Below are positions 31,381 to 39,462 of a stretch of 64,000 nt of DNA, one piece after another. Source of the stretch: Tritrichomonas musculus (lineage: Eukaryota > Parabasalia > Tritrichomonadida > Tritrichomonadidae). The notes beneath the pieces are model-generated. The model was not told where the DNA came from, did no database searches, and saw nothing but the letters and a program-made list of their open reading frames with translations. Location: positions 372,001 to 436,000 of the forward strand of contig JAPFFF010000054.1 in NCBI GenBank assembly GCA_039105265.1, given 5' to 3'. The number at the start of each line of letters is the position of its first letter. The stretch's first letter is position 1. Made by a program: the position numbers and the translations under genes.

Positions 31381-32495
31381 TATATTCGACATCTAAATAA
31401 TTATTTATTAATAATATAATTGATCTTTTTATTTTTTGAGTATTTTTTAGTTGATCGTTTTAAATTATATAAAAAAAAATTGAAAAAACAAAAAAAAGGT
31501 TATAACAATTTATATCTACATAATGATTTATTAATAATTTAATTGATCCTTTTATTTTTTGAGTATTTTTTAGTTGATCGTTTTAAATTATATAAAAAAA
31601 AATTGAAAAAACAAAAAAAAGGTTATAACAATTTATATCTACATAATGATTTATTAATAATTTAATTGATCTTTTTATTTTTTGAGTATTTTTAAGTTGA
31701 TCGTTTTAAATTATATAAAAAAAAATTGAAAAAACAAAAAAAAGGTTATAACAATTTATATCTACATAATGATTTATTAATAATTTAATTGATCTTTTTA
31801 TTTTTTGAGTATTTTTAAGTTGATCGTTTTAAATTATATAAAAAAAATTGAAAAAACAAAAAAATTATTATACTAAAATAAATTTATAATATCAAGCCTC
31901 ATTCTGCATCTTTGCTTGATATTAATCTCACTTTGTTCTTTAAGAAAATCGTTTTAAAATCTTAAATATCCGTTTAAAATTAATATTTATATCAAATTTT
32001 ATATTTTTGTGAGAGCATTCAAATCAGAGTATTCAAAATATGGATTTTTTTTTATTCTTTCAATATATTCTGAGGTAGATTATAACAATTTTAAAACACA
32101 AATATTTTTTTACTCTCAGCTAGCTTCTAAATTTTCATATGACAGAATAATTAAGTATATTATAAACAACCATTTTAAACCAATAAATTGAATTATTATG
32201 AAAATTATATAATATTTGAATATTTGCAAAAAAAAGGATGAAAAAGAGACAGAACAATAGATTCCACGGTAAACAAAGCAAATTACCAGAAATAAAATAC
32301 TTTATAAAGGATTTTGAGCCAAAAAAGTTAGAAATGAAGATAGAAAAATTTTGTATAAGCAAACCACTTTTTATTTAGTTTATTTGGGTGCAAAATAGGT
32401 GCAATAATAAAATTTGGGTGCAAAACCGATTTGGGGTGCATTTTTTGAATACCTATTTGGCCGGGGTGCATTTTGGGTGCACATAAATAATTCCC
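31381..32495 (-). repeat. right terminal inverted repeat of the MULE
   Basis: About 1,115 bp, the reverse complement of the left arm, ending ...GGGTGCACATAAATAATTCCC at 32495. It includes the GCACCC-type outer motifs in reverse and a four-copy 123-bp array at about 31400-31870 (marker positions 31457, 31580, 31703, 31826). The outermost ~15 bp are more diverged between arms than the rest, except for the terminal GGGA. Confidence 0.88.
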
Positions 32496-32503
32496 ATAAC
32501 TTT

Positions 32504-33196
32504 ATCTTATAAAATTTAAATAAAAAAATATCATAAAATAAGTAAATTTTTATTACAATATATATAGAAATTAAAGCATACTTTTAAATAAATGAATATT
32601 CATCATCTGAATAAAGTATTTCTTTTTTTTAATATTTCAATGAATTTAAATTTTTGATTGATCCCTAATATTCTATGGAAATGAACAAAAAAGCAGCTGA
32701 TATACTAGTATTAACTAAAACGGAAATGAAAAGTTTTTTATTATCGTATCTTAATATTAAAAAACAATGCAAATTCATTAATTTTAGTTGATAGAATGTT
32801 CATTTCAATAATGAAAAAAAAAAAAAAAAAAAAAAAATCAAATAAAAAGAGCATCAGCTACTATAAAGTATAATGATTGGGTACAAATATCAAACTTAAA
32901 TCTTGCCAAAAAATTATGACTTTATAAAAATCTACATCAAGCATTTGTAGCTTTTTGATAATAGAATACTCAAATATTTTAAAAAGTTTTATCGCCATTT
33001 CAAAAAATATTTGAGTTCATGAATCTATTTCTATTAAAGAAATCTCAATCTAATTAAATATTAAATACTGATTAAAAATGATTTTATATTTTACATTTAA
33101 CGTTTACATATTTTCACTTTTCTGACAAAAGCCAAACTTCTGGTTCAATTGAAAAAGTTGATATATTTTTCTTCATTTAAAGCAAAATTTAAATTT
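32504..33196. promoter_or_regulatory. 5' flank of the right Kelch gene
   Basis: About 0.7 kb of AT-rich DNA with a poly-A run at about 32815-32837. The sequence CTTCATTTAAAGC followed by AAATTTAAATTT lies just upstream of ATG 33197. The left paralogue has the related GCATTTAAATTTCGA before its ATG, so this short block may be a shared core-promoter or leader element. Confidence 0.35.
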
Positions 33197-34381
33197 ATGG
33201 GGAACGAAGAAAGCGCGAATGGAACTACTCTCCAACAATTGCCCGCTGAGATGTGCCTTCCTATTGGTGGCATGCGAATGAATGATGAAAAATGTCAAAC
33301 TTCAAATCAACAAGAGCCTTTACCAATTACTCGAGCAAATATTCAACGAACACACATAGTTAAAACAGCTTTTTCAGGCATTTGGTCACTTGAAGATCCT
33401 GTTTCAACAAACAATCCTGCATCAAGAACTGGTCACTTTTCATGTAATTCCGAAAGCCAACCAAATATTTCAATTGTAGGTTTTGGTGTTGGATCAGATG
33501 GAACATATTTCAATGATATATGGATGTTAGACGCGAATCAACGAATATGGACAAATTTACAAACGAATGGAGTTTCAATTTCACCTCGAACTGGATCAAG
33601 AGCAACTTTTATTGGAAATACGCTTTTTGTTTTTGGTGGAAGTCATGAATCAACTTTTTATAATGATTTATACACAATTAATTTGTCAACTGGCCTAACA
33701 CAACTTATTCAAACTACAGGTGAACAGCCAACACCAAGAACTTCCCCAATTATGTCTTCTAGAGGTAATGAAATTTTCCTTTGGGGCGGTTATGATGGAA
33801 CCTGCCCATCTGAACTATATGTCCTCGATACAACAAATTTTGAATGGAAATCATATCCTCAAGATATCAGTGGTAGAACACATGTCGCATTCACTACTGT
33901 TGATCAATATATTTATGCATATGGTTCATCAAAAACAGGAGGTCTCTTAGCAATTGATATGGACAAAAAAATTGTTAGCCTAATCCCTACAACTGGGCCA
34001 GAACCGCAAGCAATGATTACAGATGCTGCAATGGTTCATTTTGATAAATATTTAATGTTTATAGGTGGAAAAGCTTCAACAACATCAACACTAATGTATT
34101 CATTAGACTTGGAAAAAATGAGATGGTTTGTGTTTCATATACTTCCTGATGGATCAACTGTTTCAGCTGTAGATGGAACAATAAGTGATCTTGGATTGTT
34201 TATGCTTCCTAGAATTTCATCTCTAGGCGTAATATATATAGAATCAACACGAGAAATTGTCGGCTATCTTGGGAATCCAATGAAGGATCCTTCTCCACTA
34301 TTTATTTTAAATATTGGTGAAGCCCTTTCAACATTACATTTACGTTCAGACATGCTAAAAACAATTAGAACAGAGCAATAG
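33197..34381 (+). CDS. Kelch-repeat protein with N-myristoylation signature (right paralogue)
   Basis: The start is set at ATG 33197 (394 aa), giving MGNEES with Gly2 and Ser6 as in the left paralogue. Kelch blades include TLFVFGGSHESTFYNDLYTI, EIFLWGGYDGTCPSELYVL, YIYAYGSSKTGGLLAID and YLMFIGGKASTTSTLMYSL, with PRT before several blades. The C-terminal LGEALS/T-LHLRSDM block matches the left gene's. A beta-propeller scaffold, probably lipid-anchored to the inner face of a membrane; no catalytic or BTB domain is seen. The two genes face away from each other and would be a ~1.3 kb divergent pair without the MULE, as expected from an inverted duplication. Confidence 0.87.
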   Translation: MGNEESANGTTLQQLPAEMCLPIGGMRMNDEKCQTSNQQEPLPITRANIQRTHIVKTAFSGIWSLEDPVSTNNPASRTGHFSCNSESQPNISIVGFGVGSDGTYFNDIWMLDANQRIWTNLQTNGVSISPRTGSRATFIGNTLFVFGGSHESTFYNDLYTINLSTGLTQLIQTTGEQPTPRTSPIMSSRGNEIFLWGGYDGTCPSELYVLDTTNFEWKSYPQDISGRTHVAFTTVDQYIYAYGSSKTGGLLAIDMDKKIVSLIPTTGPEPQAMITDAAMVHFDKYLMFIGGKASTTSTLMYSLDLEKMRWFVFHILPDGSTVSAVDGTISDLGLFMLPRISSLGVIYIESTREIVGYLGNPMKDPSPLFILNIGEALSTLHLRSDMLKTIRTEQ

Positions 34382-35469
34382 TTCCCAAATAGTATGTTTA
34401 CTTGCCTATTTCTATTACTTGAAATACTATGTATGAATTCAATTTTATCTTATCTTTTTTTGACTAAATTTATGTTTGAATTAACTTTCTTTGGCAGTTT
34501 TCTTTTCATCCCTATCTAGATTTTTTTCTGTTCTTTAAAATAGAAAATTTTGATATTATATGATTTTATCAAGCAATATTTCTGATATGGTAGAGTAGCC
34601 CGTCCAGGATATCAGTTAAAATAGATTAAGGTTTTCTTTTAAAAATAGCATTGCACTCTTTAATAAATCAATTTCAAAAAAAATTTTACAATGTTAATTC
34701 TAGCAAATAATCATGATGGCAAAAAAAAAATAAAAAATTCCTGGCATTTAATAATTATAATATTGTTTTTCAGCAAAAATTAAAATTCATTATAACTATC
34801 AGCTAATTTTTTATATGAAAATTTGGTAATATCAAACCAGATCATTATACTTATAATGTGTCTAATTATATTTATCCAATATGCTGATTATTTTTAGTAT
34901 TAAAATTCATTCATGCTGTTTCTATTAAATTTGAGATCATTTGACTTCTTTTTTGTAATAGGGTGGAGTTTATGCATTTTCAGTGATATGAATCTGCAAA
35001 TAACAGTGGTTGTTGGTGAGAGTGCTGTAATTATAGACTCTGTAAATTTTTTGACTTTCGTCTCAGATCAAATGAGCATTACCATAGCTTTGTGTATGTA
35101 TATTTGCTACAGGTTTGTAGAATTTAATGTGAGCATAAGTTGGATCATTTTTTGAGAATTCTTGAATATTTAAGCGATTTTGCAGTTTTCTTAAATGAAA
35201 AATTTTATTTTAAATAGTGTTCTTTGCTTTACTTTGATTTATATTGGTTCGATCTTAGGCTTTTAATTTTTTTTGGTGTCAATTGAAGAACACTTTGATA
35301 TTAATCATCAGGTTTCAGTTCTATGGATATGTGCATAAATTTTTGTTGCTAGTTTAATGTAATTATTGTGATGACACTTGGAAGAAGACGATTTTAGAAA
35401 GAAGTAATATTCCTCTCAAATTTATGAGAAACTCAAAATAAAAAATAACGTACAAATTAATTTCGAAAT
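34382..35469. other. intergenic, with one hairpin
   Basis: About 1.1 kb. A perfect 7-bp inverted pair CTGATAT (34582-34588) and ATATCAG (34609-34615) encloses a GC-rich 20-nt loop containing AGCCCGTCC, unusual for local composition; a small structured RNA is possible. The stretch 34.93-35.15 kb has mixed composition and an open 80-codon frame that I do not regard as a gene. Confidence 0.35.
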
Positions 35470-36567
35470 ATGGAGGAAGAGGATCTGCCAGTCCATGGTC
35501 CAAACTGCAATTTTGTATTTCCTCCTCAGAAAGATGGACGGGCTATTTATAATTATCCGAATTCATTTTTCAAATACAAAGGAGAATGGAAAAATGGAAA
35601 AAAAGAAGGGCAAGGGCGTTTTTATATAGGCCCGAATAGTTATTATGAAGGAGAATTTGTAAATGGTGAAATTACAGGTAATGGTTCCCGCTATTTCGAA
35701 AATGGAAGTTATTATTTTGGAGATTTTCAAAAAGGCGAGTTTAACGGAAGAGGTGTTTTTACTGATGTAGTCACAGGTGAGGAATATGAAGGTGAATGGA
35801 AAGATAACAGGCGCAATGGGGAAGGCGTCCTTCAATTTAGTGATGGATCAAAATATATAGGTCACTTTTTGAATCATAAACGTGATGGACAAGGCCAATA
35901 TACTGATAAAGAAGGAAATCATTATATTGGTGAGTGGAAAAATAATATGATTGAAGGTGAAGGTCAAATGACATATGCAAACGGTGATATATATATGGGA
36001 GAGTTCAAAAAAGGATTAAGAGATGGTTGGGGTACAATTAAGTTTGCATCTACAGGTCTTTCATTCACAGGTGACTGGAAAGAAGATCTTAGTCAATATA
36101 ATCCAACCGAGATGGTTGTCCCGAACTTACCTCCAATTATCCCTGGAGCAACATTAAATAACGTTAAAATTCATATTTCTGGTGGAAAAGGGGAAACAGG
36201 AAGAGTTCTACGGGTATCAATTGAAATTTCCAAGAATAGTTTAAATTCAACTTCTAAAAAGTTATCAAAAACTAAAAAGCTTGATGCAACTGGAAGTCAA
36301 GAACCTCAGTATTTAATTGTTGATCATCAGAACAATCAAACTTTCATTGATCTTATCGTAACTAAAGGAATTGCTCTTCTTCAAGATGTTATTGTCCCAG
36401 CAGATGCTGAGCAGGCTACTTATATACTTAATATTATTGATCAGAGTAAAGTAAACCCTCTCCCACCATTTTCAGCCAACTTTGTTTGGATGACAAGTGC
36501 AGAACGTTCGCATATGAAATCAAAAACACGGAGGTCCTCAACTCAAAAAAGCAATCTTCCAACATAA
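35470..36567 (+). CDS. MORN-repeat protein
   Basis: A 365-aa protein with about eight MORN repeats over residues ~34-205: YKGEWKNGKKEGQGRF, YEGEFVNGEITGNGSRY, YFGDFQKGEFNGRGVF, YEGEWKDNRRNGEGVL, YIGHFLNHKRDGQGQY, YIGEWKNNMIEGEGQM, YMGEFKKGLRDGWGTI and a last degenerate one. A C-terminal globular part (~215-345) follows that I do not recognise, then a basic Ser-rich tail. MORN arrays bind phospholipid or act as structural rods at membrane-cytoskeleton contacts; in protists they often mark basal-body or cortical structures. No enzymatic domain is attached. Confidence 0.9.
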   Translation: MEEEDLPVHGPNCNFVFPPQKDGRAIYNYPNSFFKYKGEWKNGKKEGQGRFYIGPNSYYEGEFVNGEITGNGSRYFENGSYYFGDFQKGEFNGRGVFTDVVTGEEYEGEWKDNRRNGEGVLQFSDGSKYIGHFLNHKRDGQGQYTDKEGNHYIGEWKNNMIEGEGQMTYANGDIYMGEFKKGLRDGWGTIKFASTGLSFTGDWKEDLSQYNPTEMVVPNLPPIIPGATLNNVKIHISGGKGETGRVLRVSIEISKNSLNSTSKKLSKTKKLDATGSQEPQYLIVDHQNNQTFIDLIVTKGIALLQDVIVPADAEQATYILNIIDQSKVNPLPPFSANFVWMTSAERSHMKSKTRRSSTQKSNLPT

Positions 36568-36824
36568 TTATATTATTCGTATTCGCATATCATAAGAAAT
36601 AATAATATTTTACTAGCTTTAATAAATTTAGATACGCGAATACGAATATTGCCTAACATTTAAATTTTTCTTAGGAATGTTAATAATAAAGGTATAAAGT
36701 TAATAGCTTTAATAAATTTAGATTTTTTTTTTTCCCCCTTTAAAATCATATAAGTTAACGTACTTAAAGCGAAAATAATAAACGTCAATTTTACCGATGA
36801 AATTCAACTCAATTTTAAATTTTA
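36568..36824. repeat. inverted and direct repeats between MORN and coiled-coil genes
   Basis: A 17-bp inverted pair, TATTCGTATTCGCATAT (36574-36590) with ATACGCGAATACGAATA (36632-36648), has one mismatch. A 20-bp direct repeat TAGCTTTAATAAATTTAGAT occurs at 36614-36633 and 36704-36723. The first direct copy overlaps the right inverted arm. Confidence 0.7.
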
Positions 36825-37595
36825 ATGACTGATAAAAATCAAATCGATATATCCCAACTCATTAATTCTGAAAGATATCAAAAGGTTTTAGAGGAGATCA
36901 GTTCAACAATTGATCAAAGAGTTCAAGATAATCCTTTTAGTGAGCCTTTGCTTTGTTCATCAATAGGAGACAACGAGGCTCTTCAGCTTTTAGAAAAAGA
37001 AACTCAACAAAACCAGGAACAATTTAATGATTTATATCAGATATATCAAGAAATAATTGAAGATACCCTCTATACTCAACTCGAACTTATTCCACTTGAG
37101 CAGAAAAGAGATGAAATGTGGAAATCGTTAAATAATTCTACTTTTGCAAAACTTTTAGAACGATATAGTCTTTTAAAACGTGAAGAAGCATCAATTATTT
37201 ATTATCTTCGTAACGAACTTGAAAATCCTTCTCCATCAGGTCAGTCACTTCAAGCTTCATGTCATAGTATTCAAGATCAAAATCAAAAAATTAAAAAGGA
37301 GATCAAAACATTAGATTCACAGTTAAAACGTTATAAAGTTGAACTTGAACAAGAAAAGCAAAAGGCGGTCCAAATTATTGATGATAATGATCCAGAACTC
37401 ATAGCTGGCCGTCAATTGGCAGCTCAAATACAAGAAATTAATCAAGAAATTGAGCAGAGTAATAAAGAAAAAGAATCACTTATAAATGATTGTGAAAGCT
37501 TGAAAAATGAAATAGAATCAATGACAGAAGAATTAGTAGCTTTGGATAATAGATCAATTGCGCAAACAAGAACTAAAACTCGTCCACATAAGTAA
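36825..37595 (+). CDS. coiled-coil protein of unknown function
   Basis: A 256-aa, Gln/Glu/Lys-rich protein. Residues ~55-95 and ~145-245 have continuous heptad patterns (for example QNQKIKKEIKTLDSQLKRY and QEINQEIEQSNKEKESLI) typical of long coiled coils, with a short Pro/Ser-containing break (NPSPSG) near 133. The tail is basic (TRTKTRPHK). No membrane span. I cannot assign a family; kinetochore, tether or intraflagellar-transport components have this appearance. Confidence 0.75.
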   Translation: MTDKNQIDISQLINSERYQKVLEEISSTIDQRVQDNPFSEPLLCSSIGDNEALQLLEKETQQNQEQFNDLYQIYQEIIEDTLYTQLELIPLEQKRDEMWKSLNNSTFAKLLERYSLLKREEASIIYYLRNELENPSPSGQSLQASCHSIQDQNQKIKKEIKTLDSQLKRYKVELEQEKQKAVQIIDDNDPELIAGRQLAAQIQEINQEIEQSNKEKESLINDCESLKNEIESMTEELVALDNRSIAQTRTKTRPHK

Positions 37596-37711
37596 TTTTT
37601 ATCGTTTATTAGTTTTTTAATATTCAATATGTGCAATTACACTTTAATGGTTCCACTATTTATATTATAAATTATTACTTTGATCATTTTAAATTAATAA
37701 AGAAGCGTTTA

Positions 37712-38632
37712 TTTATTATAGAGGTGAGGCTGCGAAAATTTTTGGTATTTTTTAATAATATTAATACATATTATTTTATTCCAGAATTAAATGCTATTTA
37801 TGATAATTTCACTAATATTTTTTTCAGATTTTTAGCTATAAATCTATTTTTAAAATTGAATAGCATCTATCTTATTATAATTTCAATTTTATCTTAATAA
37901 AAAAATTCTATTTACTCAAAATAATAAATAATTTAATTATCAATATTTAATATATAGATGTGAATATAATATTAAAATCTTCGACTAAGAATTATAAATC
38001 AAAATAATGATTTTTTATGACTTAACTAACTATCATCTAATTATAAGCATGATTTTTTTGGTAAATTATTGATAAATATTAAAATAAATACTTATTGTGA
38101 GGTTGATACCAAAATAAAAACAAATGAAATTATTTAGATATTTGTGAAGTTTACATCATTAACGTATATAGAATTATATTCAATATTAAACCTCAATCCT
38201 AGATAAAATTGTAAAAAATTTTTTAAAAATATTTTGATATGTTTGCCAGCACCAGATAAGTTAAGAGATAAACTATAGTTATCCCTTTAGTCTTTAATAT
38301 AGAAGAAAATTTCTCTTTAAATTGAAAAATATTTTTTTGAATTTTGACCAAAAACGCATTCATTGAATAGCTTTCTTATTAAAAAATAGATATCATCTAT
38401 ATACAAATGCAATTTAATGGTTGAAAAGAAAAAATAATGACGAATATATGAATTATGACATTTTGAAATATCAATACAATTTCAATTTTTTTTGATTAAA
38501 TCTGAAAAAAAGTATATGATATGAAAAGGTAACAAAACCATAATACTATATTTTTAATTTATTTTTAATTTTGTTGATTATTATTCCTAAAAAAGTTCAT
38601 TTAAAATTTCGCAGTCTCACCTCTTTTATTAT
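37712..38632. mobile_element. 905-bp non-autonomous TIR element with 8-bp target duplication
   Basis: The element is 37720-38624, flanked by identical TTTATTAT (37712-37719 and 38625-38632). It begins AGAGGTGAGGCTGCGAAA and ends with the complement of AGAGGTGAGACTGCGAAA, one mismatch in 18. The interior is AT-rich without a gene. The 8-bp duplication fits MULE or hAT; the termini do not begin CA, so the superfamily is left open. It lies 124 bp after the coiled-coil gene and 240 bp before REEP. Confidence 0.85.
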
Positions 38633-38864
38633 TTATTATTATTTATTTTTTGGTATTATACCAAAAATAGCATATAATCTAATTCAAATTCAATATGCTA
38701 TTTTCATTAGTTTCCTAGAAACAACTAATTGTTTTTAGAAAGAATACAACTATTTCATCTTGGAATATTCACTTAAAAATGATCGTTATTTTTGGAGTTA
38801 TCGTTCGGGATCAACAAAGTTAGTCAATTTTTGTGAAATATATAATTTGCATTTATAATCAAAA

Positions 38865-39290
38865 ATGATTGGCTTTCCAATATTTAGATTTCTTTCTTTT
38901 CCACTTTCATTTTTATTCCCAGGTTATCGTTCTTTTTGCGCTGTTATGAGTGAAAATAATGATGATGATGAAAATTGGCTCTCTTATTGGCTTGTTTATG
39001 CTTTTGTTCAATTTTTCGAATTAGCATTTACTATTGTTGTCGCTACTTTTCCATTTTATTACGAATTAAAATGCGTATTTATCATGCTTCTTCAAGCAAA
39101 AAATGCTAAACTTGCACATAAACTTTATAAAAAATTCGTTGGACCAGTCCTTGAGACTTATGAACCAGCTATTGACGCATTTATCGACAAATATTCACAG
39201 CAAGCTGTTGCTATCACACATACTGCTAATAGAGCTGCCAACCAAGTATTCCGCGAAAGATCAATTCAATTAAACTTAATTGACGAATAA
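38865..39290 (+). CDS. REEP/DP1/Yop1-type ER-shaping protein
   Basis: A 141-aa TB2/DP1/HVA22 family protein. Seen are the PGYRSFCAV turn after the first hydrophobic hairpin (residues 1-23), the acidic NDDDENWLSYWLVYAFVQF motif, a second hydrophobic hairpin (~42-78) containing FPFYYELKCVFIMLL, and a C-terminal amphipathic helix (YKKFVGPVLETYEPAID). These proteins insert hairpins in the outer leaflet of the ER and stabilise tubules. Length and motif order match Yop1/REEP5 without the long tail of REEP1-4. The stop forms TAAA. Confidence 0.92.
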   Translation: MIGFPIFRFLSFPLSFLFPGYRSFCAVMSENNDDDENWLSYWLVYAFVQFFELAFTIVVATFPFYYELKCVFIMLLQAKNAKLAHKLYKKFVGPVLETYEPAIDAFIDKYSQQAVAITHTANRAANQVFRERSIQLNLIDE

Positions 39291-39462
39291 AAATTTTCAT
39301 TATTTTCAGCTTTTTTTATAATCTATTTATATTTGTTTAAATAATATTTTATTGACAAAAAAACTGAACAAACACTGCATGAAGTTTTTCATAGTAAAAA
39401 GCAAAGAGAGAATAATAAGTTAATAATTATTATCAAAAGTTTTCTTTATTTTCAATACGTTT

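Larger units (their letters stand above)
18988..32503. mobile_element. MULE (Mutator-like) DNA transposon, 13,500 bp, with 8-bp target duplication
   Basis: The element runs 18996-32495 between identical direct repeats ATAACTTT (18988-18995 and 32496-32503). Its ends begin GGGA on both sides, then a GCACCCAAAATGCACCCCGG block, and extend as terminal inverted repeats of about 1.1 kb. Two stretches in opposite arms translate identically (60 and 75 codons), so the arms are nearly perfect copies and the insertion is young. Inside are a 399-aa cargo-like gene, a MULE transposase, two minisatellite fields and a degenerate ~410-bp array. It sits between two divergent Kelch paralogues. Confidence 0.92.

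Noticed and set aside
18996-32495. Polinton/Maverick identity for the 13.5-kb element
   Set aside because: No polymerase, integrase or structural genes; 8-bp rather than 6-bp duplication; the only transposase is MULE-type.
34913-35155. 80-codon frame between the Kelch and MORN genes
   Set aside because: No recognisable domain, no initiator-like context and hydrophobic content explained by base composition.
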